A DNA stretch of 64,000 nt. Origin: an uncultured Pelagibacteraceae bacterium (GTDB lineage Bacteria; Pseudomonadota; Alphaproteobacteria; Pelagibacterales; Pelagibacteraceae). Below the pieces are notes generated by a model, which worked only from the letters and a program-made list of their open reading frames with translations, was not told where the DNA came from and made no database searches. The stretch is taken from assembly GCA_902606115.1 (NCBI GenBank), contig CACLFM010000004.1, positions 27,665-91,664 of the forward strand, in the 5' to 3' direction. A program made the position numbers and the translations under genes. The first letter of the stretch is position 1, and every line of letters begins with the position of its first letter. Below, one piece after another: positions 46,601 to 55,687 of the stretch.

Positions 46601-48125
46601 TTTTTATATAACAACACCAATATATTATCCTTCAGCCAAACCCCATATGGGTCATGCATATTCTAGTATTGTAGCTGATTTTTTTGCTAGATTTAAAAGA
46701 ATTAGTGACTACAAAGTTTTTTTTTTAACAGGCACTGACGAACACGGCCAAAAAATCCAAAGAGCAGCTGCAGAAGTAAATAAGGATACCCAACAATTTT
46801 GCGATGAAATTAGTTCTAATTTTATGGCGTTGTCTAAAATCTTAAATCTTTCTAATGATGATTTTATTAGAACAACCGAAAAGAGACATAAAATATCTGT
46901 AGAATATTTGTGGAATATCTTAGAAAAAAAAAATGAAATATATCTATCCAAATATTCTGGTTGGTATTCTGTATCAGATGAAGCGTTTTATTCTGAAAAC
47001 GAAATTGTAACAAAAGATGATATTAAGATATGTAAATCATCTGGATCTAAAGTTGAATGGGTTGAAGAAGAGTCTTATTTTTTTAAACTTTCAAAATGGG
47101 AAAATAAATTATTAGAATATTATAAAGAAAATCCAGATTTTATCAATCCTCAGAGTAGAAAAAATGAAGTAATTAGTTTTGTTAAAAGTGGTCTAAAAGA
47201 TTTATCAGTAAGTAGAAAATCCATTACTTGGGGCATAAATGTACCCTCTCAAAAAGATCATATTATCTATGTATGGTTAGATGCTTTAACTAATTATTTA
47301 AGTGCTCTTGATTATCCTAATACCGAGTCAGACAAATATAAGAGTTTCTGGCCTGCATCGGTTCATATAATTGGAAAAGATATATTAAGATTTCATGCTG
47401 TTTATTGGCCAGCTTTTTTACTAGCAGCAGACCTACCATTACCAAAGACAGTATATGGACATGGTTGGATTTTATCTAATGAAGAAAAAATGTCTAAATC
47501 AAAAGGTAATATTCTTGATCCAATAGAGATAATAAATAAATATGGACTTGATCCACTTAGATACTACTTATTAAAAGAAGTATCTTTTGGAAACGACGGA
47601 AATATATCTGAAGAAAAATTAGAAAATTGTATAAATAGTGATCTGGCTAATAATTATGGAAATCTTTGTCAAAGAGTAGTTTCTTTTAATGAAAAAAATT
47701 GTCACCTTAAAATTCCTGAAAATATCAAATACAATAATGAAGACATCGAAATATTAGATAAATTTAAGAATAATTATAATAAATTAGAGGATGCAATTAA
47801 TAAACAAGATATAAATTTTTACATGAATTTTTTAATAAATATGCTGTTTGCCTCTAATAAATATTTTAATGATCAAGCTCCATGGAACAAAAAAAATGAC
47901 AATATAAGACTAAATACAATTATTTATGTAAGTTTAGAATTAATTAGGAAAATCTCTGTTTTAATGTATCCAATTATACCAGACACATCTTTAAAGGCAT
48001 TGAGTATCTTCGATATTAAAGAAAAAGAAATTAAATTTAAATCTTTGCTAAATAATGAATATTTAAAACACGGAATTCAAATAAAGAAGATTAATATACT
48101 TTTCAATAAAATAATACATGATTGA
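46590..48125 (+). CDS. metG: methionyl-tRNA synthetase
   Basis: 511 residues, the short form without C-terminal tRNA-binding domain. HIGH-type 'YYPSAKPHMGHAYSSIV' (about 8-25) and '[12 protein letters not shown]' (about 300). The insert 'SGWYSVSDEAFYSENEIVTKDDIKIC' matches the alphaproteobacterial/mitochondrial type without the CxxC zinc knuckle. Charges tRNA-Met. Overlaps tatD by 8 bases. Confidence 0.96.
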   Translation: MKNNFYITTPIYYPSAKPHMGHAYSSIVADFFARFKRISDYKVFFLTGTDEHGQKIQRAAAEVNKDTQQFCDEISSNFMALSKILNLSNDDFIRTTEKRHKISVEYLWNILEKKNEIYLSKYSGWYSVSDEAFYSENEIVTKDDIKICKSSGSKVEWVEEESYFFKLSKWENKLLEYYKENPDFINPQSRKNEVISFVKSGLKDLSVSRKSITWGINVPSQKDHIIYVWLDALTNYLSALDYPNTESDKYKSFWPASVHIIGKDILRFHAVYWPAFLLAADLPLPKTVYGHGWILSNEEKMSKSKGNILDPIEIINKYGLDPLRYYLLKEVSFGNDGNISEEKLENCINSDLANNYGNLCQRVVSFNEKNCHLKIPENIKYNNEDIEILDKFKNNYNKLEDAINKQDINFYMNFLINMLFASNKYFNDQAPWNKKNDNIRLNTIIYVSLELIRKISVLMYPIIPDTSLKALSIFDIKEKEIKFKSLLNNEYLKHGIQIKKINILFNKIIHD

Positions 48126-48882
48126 TTCTCATTGCCATCTAGACCGTGAACCTCTTATAAATAATTTTCACGATATAATAAAAAGAGCTAAAAATGTTGG
48201 AATAGAAAAAATTTTAACTATTTGTACAACCAATAAAAATTTTCTTGAAATAAAAAAATTAATTCAAAAAGATAAAATGATATATGGTACTTTTGGAATT
48301 CACCCGCATGAGACTAGCACTAATCAAACAAATAAAGATCAAATAATTAAAAATGTATCTAAAAATGACAAAATTATCGGGGTAGGTGAGACCGGTTTAG
48401 ATTTTTATTATGATAATAGTGATAGAAATTCTCAAATTGAAAGTTTTGAGCAACATATTCTTGCTTCGATTGAACTAAACAAACCAATTATAATTCATTC
48501 TAGAAGTGCTGAGAAAGAAACTTTTGAAATTTTAAATAAATATAAAAATGAAAAATTAAAAATTTTAATGCATTGTTTTACAGGTAGCACAAGTTTTGCA
48601 AAAAAAATGCTTAATTTAAATTCCTATTTTTCTGCCAGTGGAATAATAACATTTAAAAAAAGCCTTGATTTAAATAATACATTTAAAATAATACCCTTAA
48701 ATAAAATACTAATTGAAACAGATAGCCCATTTCTTGCACCAGTTCCAAAAAGAGGTAAAAGTAATGAACCAAGTTTTTTAAAATACACATTGGAACATAT
48801 GGCCAATATTAAGAATATTTCTTTAAAAGAAATGCAAATTTTAACTACTAAGAACTTTAATGTTTTGTTTAAAATCAAATAA
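48118..48882 (+). CDS. tatD: TatD-family metal-dependent deoxyribonuclease
   Basis: 254 residues. Metal-binding 'MIDSHCHLD' at the N-terminus, 'VGETGLDFYYD', 'PIIIHSRSAEKE', 'MHCFTGS' and 'LIETDSPFLAP'. Downstream of metG as in most bacteria (MetG-TatD pair). A 3'-5' exonuclease/DNA-repair hydrolase; despite the name it is not part of the Tat complex. One-base overlap with the next gene. Confidence 0.93.
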   Translation: MIDSHCHLDREPLINNFHDIIKRAKNVGIEKILTICTTNKNFLEIKKLIQKDKMIYGTFGIHPHETSTNQTNKDQIIKNVSKNDKIIGVGETGLDFYYDNSDRNSQIESFEQHILASIELNKPIIIHSRSAEKETFEILNKYKNEKLKILMHCFTGSTSFAKKMLNLNSYFSASGIITFKKSLDLNNTFKIIPLNKILIETDSPFLAPVPKRGKSNEPSFLKYTLEHMANIKNISLKEMQILTTKNFNVLFKIK

Positions 48883-49655
48883 TGAGTATTAAATTTATTA
48901 TTCTAGGTTGTGGCAGCTCTCTTGGTGTTCCAAGAATTGATGGTTTTTTTGGTAATTGTGATCCAAAAAATAAAAAAAATTATCGAACTAGGTGTTGCGC
49001 ACTAATAAAAACCAAAAATAAAAATGTTCTAATCGATACTTCACCTGATTTGAAACAACAATTAATTAAAAATAAGATCTATAATATTAACAAAGTTTTC
49101 TACACCCATCATCATGCAGACCAAACTCATGGTATTAATGAGCTACGTTTCTTTTATTTAAAAAATAGAGACAAAATTGATATATATACAAATAGTTTAA
49201 CAAAAAAATATTTATTTAATTCATTTGGATATTGCTTTAAAAAAAGTAAAGATTACCCACCAATATTACAAAATAATTCTTTAAAAAAAAGACATTCATA
49301 TAAAGATAATAGAAGAACTATTAAACTTAAATGTATTGAAGTAGAACATGGAAATATAAATAGTGTCTGTTATGTAATAAATAATAAATTAGCTTATGCT
49401 AGTGATGTCAGTAAAATACATTATAAAGATTTTAAAACTCTTAAAAATTTAAAATATTTGGTGATAGATTGTTTGCAGTACAATCATCACCCATCGCATT
49501 ATTGTTTGTCAGAAATTTTAGTACTTATTAAAAAAATCAAACCAAAAAAAACTGTTTTAACAAACCTAGCTAGCTCTATTGATTACACTAAAATCAAGAA
49601 AATCTTGCCAAAAAATGTAATCCCTGCATATGACGGATTAACATTAACTATCTAA
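48882..49655 (+). CDS. metallo-beta-lactamase-fold hydrolase (PhnP-like)
   Basis: 257 residues. 'GCGSSLGVPRIDGFFGNC' at the N-terminus, metal motif 'YTHHHADQTHGINEL' (HxHxDH, about 72-86), later 'VEHGNINSVCYVI' and 'YASDVSKIHYKD'. Matches the PhnP/YycJ-like cyclic phosphodiesterase or lipoate-linked MBL group that follows tatD in many alphaproteobacteria. Exact substrate unknown. Its end overlaps the convergent glutathione peroxidase gene by 12 bases. Confidence 0.83.
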   Translation: MSIKFIILGCGSSLGVPRIDGFFGNCDPKNKKNYRTRCCALIKTKNKNVLIDTSPDLKQQLIKNKIYNINKVFYTHHHADQTHGINELRFFYLKNRDKIDIYTNSLTKKYLFNSFGYCFKKSKDYPPILQNNSLKKRHSYKDNRRTIKLKCIEVEHGNINSVCYVINNKLAYASDVSKIHYKDFKTLKNLKYLVIDCLQYNHHPSHYCLSEILVLIKKIKPKKTVLTNLASSIDYTKIKKILPKNVIPAYDGLTLTI

Positions 49656-50210
49656 TAAAGACTCTATTTTAGAAATTATTTTTTTTGATTTTGGTTTTGT
49701 AAAAGAGGAAAAAGTTTCTTCAATTTTTCCTTCTTGATTAATTAAAATTTTATGAAAATTCCATTTTGGTACAGCTGATTTTCCATGATTTTTTTTTGCC
49801 CATTTGAATATCTCATGAGCATTATCGCCTTTGACATCATAAATAGATGTAATAGGAAAAGTTATATTAAAATTTACTTCACAAAATTCTTTAACTTCAC
49901 TTTCATTTTTTTTCTCCTGATTAAATGAATTTGAAGGTACTGCTAAGACTAAAAGCCCTTTTTCTCCATATTTGTCCCAAATATTTTGCATATCATTATA
50001 TTGATTAGTAAAACCACAATAGCTTGCGGTATTTACTAATAATATAGCTTTTTTATTTTTAAATTTTTCTAGATTAATTAATTTACCATCAACTAGCTCA
50101 ACTGAAAAATCAAAAAAGATTTTTTCGTAGTTAGCTAAAGTTTTATTTGAAAAAAAAAACATTGTTAAAAATAAAATTAATATTAACTTTTCAAATTTTT
50201 TAAAGTTCAT
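49644..50210 (-). CDS. glutathione peroxidase-family protein, exported
   Basis: 188 residues with an N-terminal signal (about 1-26). GPx motifs: 'LLVNTASYCGFTNQYNDMQ' (cysteine, not selenocysteine), 'VLAVPSNSFNQEKK' and 'PKWNFHKILINQEGK' (Trp-Asn-Phe). Thiol peroxidase reducing hydroperoxides, probably periplasmic. Overlaps nhaA by 4 bases (ATGA), so it is translationally coupled to the antiporter. Confidence 0.9.
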   Translation of the reverse strand: MNFKKFEKLILILFLTMFFFSNKTLANYEKIFFDFSVELVDGKLINLEKFKNKKAILLVNTASYCGFTNQYNDMQNIWDKYGEKGLLVLAVPSNSFNQEKKNESEVKEFCEVNFNITFPITSIYDVKGDNAHEIFKWAKKNHGKSAVPKWNFHKILINQEGKIEETFSSFTKPKSKKIISKIESLLDS

Positions 50211-51379
50211 TTCTTTGGTGACAATAATATAAGAAAATATCCAAATAATGTTGATAATAATGACCCACCTAAAACTCCTATCTTAACCCCATCCATATAA
50301 TTCATGTTTTCTACAAAAGCTAAATTTCCAACAAAAAGGCTCATTGTGAAACCAATCCCTGTTAAAACCCCAACTCCATAAAAACTTATCCAATTAGCAT
50401 TCGATGGCATTTGTGCTAATTTAAATTTAATTGATAGATATGAAAATATAAAAACACCAAATTGTTTTCCTAAAAATAATCCTAATAAAATTCCTAATGG
50501 CACTTTTGACGTAAATGAAGACAAAGATAGACCTTCCAGTGATACACCTGCATTTGCAAAAGCAAACAAAGGCATAATACCAAAAGCTACGTAAGGACTA
50601 ATAGCATGCTCAATTTTAATTAGTAATGAAAATTCTTTTGGTTTTTTTCTATGGGGTATAGTTGTAGCTAACAATACACCTGCTATTGTTGCATGTATGC
50701 CTGACTGATGAGTGAAATCCCACATTACAACACCAATCAAAAGGTAAAGTATGAAATTTTTGATATTAAATTTGTTGAGAATTAAAAGTAAAATAAATGA
50801 TATTAAAATCAACCCTAAGTAATGAACTTTTAAATCTCCTGTATAGAAAAATGCAATAATAACAATTGCTCCTAAATCATCTATTATTGCTAAAGCTGTT
50901 AAGAATACTTTTAATGATATTGGAACTCTTGAACCTAGCAATGATAACACTCCTAATGAAAAAGCTATGTCTGTTGCCGAGGGTATAGCCCAACCTCTTA
51001 GTGTTTCTGTATCTCCATAATTTATAAAGATATAGACAAGTGCTGGAACAACCATTCCTCCGATTGCACCCATAATTGGTAACATAGCTTGTTTAAAATT
51101 AGACAATTCACCTTCTATAAATTCTCTTTTAATTTCTAATGTTACAAAAAAGAAGAATACCGCCATTAATGCATCGTTAATCCAATGAAGAACTGAAAGT
51201 TTTAGGCCAAAATTGTTTATTCCTATAAATAGGTAAGTTTCCAAAGTTTCAAAATAAATTTTTGATAAATCAGAGTTACTTACTATTAAGGCTAGTATTG
51301 CGCTAATTAACAAAACTAATCCACTAGCAGCTTCTAATTTAAAAAACCATTTGAATGGACTGGATAAATATCTTAGCAT
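50207..51379 (-). CDS. nhaA: Na+/H+ antiporter NhaA
   Basis: 390 residues, about twelve helices. 'SGLVLLISAILALIVSNS' at the N-terminus, ion-binding pair 'ALAIIDDLGAIVIIAFFYTG' (Asp-Asp, near 165) and 'ISFYGVGVLTGIGFTMSLFVG'. Matches E. coli NhaA in length (388). Exports Na+ at alkaline pH; fits a marine cell. One base separates it from the zinc-ribbon gene upstream. Confidence 0.95.
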   Translation of the reverse strand: MLRYLSSPFKWFFKLEAASGLVLLISAILALIVSNSDLSKIYFETLETYLFIGINNFGLKLSVLHWINDALMAVFFFFVTLEIKREFIEGELSNFKQAMLPIMGAIGGMVVPALVYIFINYGDTETLRGWAIPSATDIAFSLGVLSLLGSRVPISLKVFLTALAIIDDLGAIVIIAFFYTGDLKVHYLGLILISFILLLILNKFNIKNFILYLLIGVVMWDFTHQSGIHATIAGVLLATTIPHRKKPKEFSLLIKIEHAISPYVAFGIMPLFAFANAGVSLEGLSLSSFTSKVPLGILLGLFLGKQFGVFIFSYLSIKFKLAQMPSNANWISFYGVGVLTGIGFTMSLFVGNLAFVENMNYMDGVKIGVLGGSLLSTLFGYFLILLSPKK

Positions 51380-51380
51380 T

Positions 51381-51845
51381 TTAATTAATTAAATTTATTG
51401 TAAACAACTTTATATCTATCAAACTTTGATATAAATTATTTAAATAAAAATCTATATTTGGAATAATATTACTTATTGGCCCTTTAAAAGTATCTATTAA
51501 TAGGACTAAAGCAATTATTGATATCAGTATAACTAACAATAATTTTGAAAAATTTTTGTTTTTTACTCTTTTGATTGCAGGTAAATATTTTTTATCGTCA
51601 TTTAATTGATTGGGGTTATTTTCGGTAAGCTCGCTTTTTTCTATACTATTAGTGGCAACTTCTTTTTTTTTGATCTCAACTGACTCATCATCATCTAACA
51701 AAATTTCATTGTGCTTTGTATATTCGCTTGGTTTATAAAACCACGTATGATTACAAACCCCACATTTTAATAATCTACCCTCTGCAGGTATTAATTTTTC
51801 ATCAATATTGAATCTTTTTTGATCACGGGGACAAACAATAATCAT
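51381..51845 (-). CDS. zinc-ribbon (MJ0042 type) membrane-anchored protein
   Basis: 154 residues. N-terminal ribbon 'IIVCPRDQKRFNIDEKLIPAEGRLLKCGVCNHTWFYKP' has a CxxC-like pair (CGVC) but only one cysteine in the first knuckle (CPRD), so the zinc site may be incomplete. A charged linker, then one membrane helix ('LLLVILISIIALVLLIDTF'). Alphaproteobacterial family of unknown role. Probably leads the unit with nhaA and the peroxidase. Confidence 0.8.
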   Translation of the reverse strand: MIIVCPRDQKRFNIDEKLIPAEGRLLKCGVCNHTWFYKPSEYTKHNEILLDDDESVEIKKKEVATNSIEKSELTENNPNQLNDDKKYLPAIKRVKNKNFSKLLLVILISIIALVLLIDTFKGPISNIIPNIDFYLNNLYQSLIDIKLFTINLIN

Positions 51846-51964
51846 AAATTCCTATATACCAGATTCTAATTAAAAATTATTTTATTTTTGACCTATTTAT
51901 CCTTATATACCAATAAAAAGCACATTTTTTTGTTAGTTAAAAAGATATGTACAAGGAATACTAT

Positions 51965-52969
51965 TTATATAAGTTTTTTTTTCCAGGTATCAGGTGTTTT
52001 ATTATTAATTATTTCCAAAGGCAAGTTATACTTAAATGGTTTCACCCCCTTTTTTTTTATATAACTTATGGTTTTATTAAGAGCCTCTTCTAAACTGGTC
52101 TTTGTTTTGTAACCTAAAAATTTTCTAGACTTGTCAGCAGAACAAGTCGCATGTTCAACTTCTTGAGGCCTGTCTTTAACGTGAATCGGTTGTTTATTAA
52201 AACCTAAAAAATTTGAGATTAAAGATGCTAATTCTTTAATTGTGCATGGGTTTTCATCTGGGCCAATATTAAATATTTCACCAGAGATTTTTGGATCTAG
52301 TGCTAATTTTTCTAAACAATAAATTACATCATCTACATAACTAAAGCATCTTGTTTGATCTCCACTTCCATATATAATAGATGGTTGTCCTTGTAAATTT
52401 CTATTAATCATAATTGACATAACGTTTCTATAAGGGTCATCATATTTTTGATGCGGGCCCACAATATTATGAGGGACTGCGATATTATATTCCATTCCAT
52501 GAACTTTCGCCAATAGTTGTAAAGTTTCCTCGCCAGCCACTTTAGCAATTCCATATGGATCTACTGGTTTTGTTTTCATGTCTTCAGTAAAAGGTGTCTG
52601 TTGTGACCCATATCTAGCCATTGAGGAACAGTAGACAAATCTTTTTACATTATTTGTTATAGACGCAGTTATTACCGATACACTAGCTTGGTAAATATTT
52701 TTTGTTATAAAATTGGGCGAAAAAACAGATAATCCCTCATGAGCGGTAGCTGCACAATGATAAACTATATCGGCCTCATTTAAATTAGTAACCATATTAT
52801 CAAAATTAATACAATCAGTTAAATCGAAACGATATAAATTATTTGGCAAATTATCTTTTTCCCCACCAATTAAGGTATCATTCCCACCAACAACATGACC
52901 AAGCTTTAATAAATGTTTAGCTAGATTACTTCCTAAAAAACCTGCGATGCCTGTTATATAAATTTTCAT
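51965..52969 (-). CDS. NAD-dependent sugar epimerase/dehydratase
   Basis: 334 residues, extended SDR family. Nucleotide motif 'ITGIAGFLGSNLAKHL' (GxxGxxG, about 5-20), catalytic Ser region 'VYCSSMARYGSQQ' and YxxxK 'DPYGIAKVAGEE', C-terminal 'ATCSADKSRKFLGYKTKTSLEEAL'. Resembles GalE/UDP-glucose 4-epimerase-like enzymes; substrate undetermined. Next to the unrecognised protein at 53027-54100 and likely involved in surface glycans. Confidence 0.85.
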   Translation of the reverse strand: MKIYITGIAGFLGSNLAKHLLKLGHVVGGNDTLIGGEKDNLPNNLYRFDLTDCINFDNMVTNLNEADIVYHCAATAHEGLSVFSPNFITKNIYQASVSVITASITNNVKRFVYCSSMARYGSQQTPFTEDMKTKPVDPYGIAKVAGEETLQLLAKVHGMEYNIAVPHNIVGPHQKYDDPYRNVMSIMINRNLQGQPSIIYGSGDQTRCFSYVDDVIYCLEKLALDPKISGEIFNIGPDENPCTIKELASLISNFLGFNKQPIHVKDRPQEVEHATCSADKSRKFLGYKTKTSLEEALNKTISYIKKKGVKPFKYNLPLEIINNKTPDTWKKKLI

Positions 52970-53026
52970 TTTCTTTAAAAGAATATATTGTTAAATTTTT
53001 ATAAATTAAAGAATTAATTAAGTATT

Positions 53027-54100
53027 TTAAAAAGTAATTAATTCTGCTATTTTTGCAGCAGTTATATTGTTATTTCTAAAATTATCAATTTTAAAAATCA
53101 AATCATTTAGCCGATTATAAGATTTAATAAAATTTTTTTGATTTCTAATAAAATCAATTTTGATTGTTTTATATCGATGGTTTTTATATAAAATAAAAGA
53201 TCTGTCATATAATCCAAATCCGACCGAAGAACCAAAATCTAAAAAATAGTGTTTTGAAAATAGGGTTGAATTAAGTAAACCAATGTTAAATTCCCTATCC
53301 ATATGTTTAAAATGTATAAACTTATTTAATTTAGAAAGAAATATATGTCTTGATATTCTTTGGAATATAAAAATTTTTTGATGATACAATAATTTGTCAA
53401 ATTTTTTTGAAAGAATAAACTTTTTAAAATTTTTCAACATATCCTCTGAATTCCTCTCTTTATGCCAATAATAGAAATTTTGAATAATTGAATTTTCTTC
53501 TAAATTCTCACCTCCACTAAAATTTTTTTTCAGCATAAATGGACTTAATATACCACCTCCAATAAAAAAAACTTTTCGAGAAACAAAGTAAAATTTTAAA
53601 AAATTCTTGATATTAAATATATTTTTTAATAAAAAAAATATGTTTGGATAAAAAAAAATTATTTTATATTTTAAAGGACAATCTATTTTAAAAAATTTAT
53701 TAGTTTTTATTTTATCACTAATAAAATAATTGTTCTCACCCTTCAAATAATCAGAATTATAACCTACCAAAAAGAAATTATATTCAATTTTGTGGTTTTT
53801 CAATTTTTTTTCAAAATTTATTATTTTTTTCTTTCTTTTGTCAAAAATCCCATTCCATAAACAAATTAATATTTTATATTTTTTTAAGTCATCAGAGATT
53901 TTTAAATCATTTATAGACTCTCTATCAATAATTAACACATCTGAGTTATCATATTCAAATTTATCTCTTATTTTAATTTCTTTAAACTGCCATGCGAACT
54001 TACAATAGTAAATATATCTGTAAACTCTATAGTTACCAAGATTGAACGGAGAAATTATTTGTACACTACCTTTGTAATTCAAATTTTTTCTTTTATTCAT
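53027..54100 (-). CDS. unrecognised protein, possibly glycan-related
   Basis: 357 residues, rich in Phe, Ile, Asn and Lys even for this genome. I do not recognise a family. Visible: a Rossmann-like beginning ('SDVLIIDRESI', 'YKILICLWNGIF', 'EYNFFLVGYNSDYL'), 'KVFFIGGGILSPFM' reminiscent of a polysaccharide pyruvyl-transferase or nucleotide-sugar strand, and a C-terminal 'YFLDFGSSVGFGLYDRSFILY'. No signal peptide or clear membrane span. It stands upstream of and in the same direction as the epimerase, and its composition suggests a surface-polysaccharide gene, but this is context only. Confidence 0.6.
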   Translation of the reverse strand: MNKRKNLNYKGSVQIISPFNLGNYRVYRYIYYCKFAWQFKEIKIRDKFEYDNSDVLIIDRESINDLKISDDLKKYKILICLWNGIFDKRKKKIINFEKKLKNHKIEYNFFLVGYNSDYLKGENNYFISDKIKTNKFFKIDCPLKYKIIFFYPNIFFLLKNIFNIKNFLKFYFVSRKVFFIGGGILSPFMLKKNFSGGENLEENSIIQNFYYWHKERNSEDMLKNFKKFILSKKFDKLLYHQKIFIFQRISRHIFLSKLNKFIHFKHMDREFNIGLLNSTLFSKHYFLDFGSSVGFGLYDRSFILYKNHRYKTIKIDFIRNQKNFIKSYNRLNDLIFKIDNFRNNNITAAKIAELITF

Positions 54101-54223
54101 TTATCAAATTTCTGTTTAAATTGATCAAAACTTTTAATTTCTTAATCATAAATTATTTTTTTAGTTTTTATCAATTTTTCAATTAAAAAGCTCGGTATTT
54201 GCAGGCAGGGTTTTTAGTTTCTT

Positions 54224-54243
54224 GCCCCCAAATGACCCCCAAA
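54224..54243. repeat. two CCCCCAAA units at 11-base spacing
   Basis: GCCCCCAAATGACCCCCAAA: a G/C-rich pair of repeats (54225-54232, 54236-54243) standing out in AT-rich DNA, in the 230-base gap between the unrecognised gene and tRNA-Pro. Similar G5/C5 repeats are seen next to integrase genes of tRNA-targeting elements (from memory). The rest of 54101-54330 shows no gene. Confidence 0.5.
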
Positions 54244-54330
54244 AAAGTCTACAAAGGTTCACAATTTGTATCATTTTGTCTTTCTTTCATTTGTTGAATT
54301 AATAAGTAATAGCTGTATAAATATCCCACT

Positions 54331-54407
<77 letters not shown>

Positions 54408-54410
54408 TTT

Positions 54411-54695
54411 ATGACTAAAAAAAAAGCAAAAATATATAAACCTACAAAAACATCAATGCAATCAGGGATTGGTAGAACTAAAAAATGGGTACTTGAGTAT
54501 ATAGACGAATCAACCACCATAAATCCTTTGATGGGTTGGGAAAGTTCATCTAATACTCTTTCAGAATTAAAACTTTTTTTTGATAGCAAAGATCAAGCTA
54601 TAGATTATGCTAATAAAAATAAAATTGAATTTGTTGTTATTGAAAATAATCAAAGATCTTTTGTTAAAAAATCATATACTGATAATTTTCTATAA
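54411..54695 (+). CDS. complex I accessory subunit, NDUFS4/18 kDa family
   Basis: 94 residues. 'AKIYKPTKTSMQSGIGRTKKWVLEYIDES' followed by 'NPLMGWESSSNT...LFFDSKDQAIDYANKNKIEFVV' is the signature of the NADH-ubiquinone oxidoreductase 18 kDa (ETC_C1_NDUFA4/NDUFS4) family, conserved in alphaproteobacteria and mitochondria. It supports assembly of respiratory complex I. Start codon is three bases after the tRNA-Pro CCA, so there is no room for a leader; presumably co-transcribed with the tRNA. Confidence 0.9.
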   Translation: MTKKKAKIYKPTKTSMQSGIGRTKKWVLEYIDESTTINPLMGWESSSNTLSELKLFFDSKDQAIDYANKNKIEFVVIENNQRSFVKKSYTDNFL

Positions 54696-54697
54696 TA

Positions 54698-55687
54698 ATG
54701 TTTAAGTTTTTTACAAATAAACAGTGGTATCCATGGAGTATTTTTGGTTCACTAATAATATTAGTCTCTACTTGGTATCAAGTACAATTAGACGTAATGA
54801 TCAATCAATGGTTCGGTGAATTTTATGACACCTTACAAAAAGCGTTAACTACACCTAATTCCGTATCCGAAAAAGAGTTTATATCATATCTCTTAACATT
54901 TGCAAAAATAGCTGGTGTTTGGATGGTCATATCTGTTGCTACAGATTATTTTACAAGTCATTGGACTTTTAGATGGAGAACAGCTATGGCAAATTATTAT
55001 CATGAGAATTGGAACAAAGCTAGACTAACAGAGGGTGCCTCTCAAAGAGTTCAAGAAGATACTTTGAAATTTGCAAGAATAATGGAAGGTCTTGGTGTTG
55101 AACTTCTTAGAAGTCTTATGACACTAATTGCTTTCTTGCCTATATTGTGGGGTTTGTCTAAACAAATAACTATGTTGCCCTTTTTTGGTGAAGTAAATCA
55201 CGCTTTAGTTTGGGTAGCTATAATAACTGCGTTAGGAGGCACTTTAATACTTGCAGCAGTGGGATTCAAATTACCAGGTATAGAATATGATATACAAAAA
55301 GAAGAAGCAGCATATAGAAAAGAATTAGTTTTAGGAGAGGACAATATTAATAACGCAGGATCTAAAAGTGTAAATTTTTTATATGGAAATGTAAAAAGAA
55401 TTCATTTTAAAATGTATTTTCATTATTTATATTTTAATGCAGTAAAATGGAGTTATTTACAAGGTATGGTAATTGTTCCTTATTTAGCTCTAGCACCAAC
55501 AATTGTTACTGGAGCTATAACATTAGGTTTTGTACAACAAATAGCAAGAGCCTTTAATAAAGTAGAAAATTCTTTACAATATCTAGTAAGAAGCTGGCCA
55601 ATAATAGTTGAGTTAATTTCAGTTCAAAGAAGATTATCCGAGTTTGAGACCAAATTAAATAATGCTCGAGATGAAGTTAAGATCTAA
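54698..55687 (+). CDS. SbmA/BacA-like peptide transporter, N-terminally short
   Basis: 329 residues, several membrane helices. The body matches SbmA/BacA: 'WSIFGSLIILVSTWYQVQLDVMINQWFGEFYDTLQKAL', 'FRWRTAMANYYHENWNKARLTEGASQRVQEDT' and 'PGIEYDIQKEEAAYRKELVLGEDN', through to the family C-terminus. The first ~75 residues of E. coli SbmA (first helix and periplasmic segment) are missing and cannot be hidden upstream, since the neighbouring gene ends two bases before. SbmA imports peptides using the proton gradient. One-base overlap with glpX. Confidence 0.83.
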   Translation: MFKFFTNKQWYPWSIFGSLIILVSTWYQVQLDVMINQWFGEFYDTLQKALTTPNSVSEKEFISYLLTFAKIAGVWMVISVATDYFTSHWTFRWRTAMANYYHENWNKARLTEGASQRVQEDTLKFARIMEGLGVELLRSLMTLIAFLPILWGLSKQITMLPFFGEVNHALVWVAIITALGGTLILAAVGFKLPGIEYDIQKEEAAYRKELVLGEDNINNAGSKSVNFLYGNVKRIHFKMYFHYLYFNAVKWSYLQGMVIVPYLALAPTIVTGAITLGFVQQIARAFNKVENSLQYLVRSWPIIVELISVQRRLSEFETKLNNARDEVKI

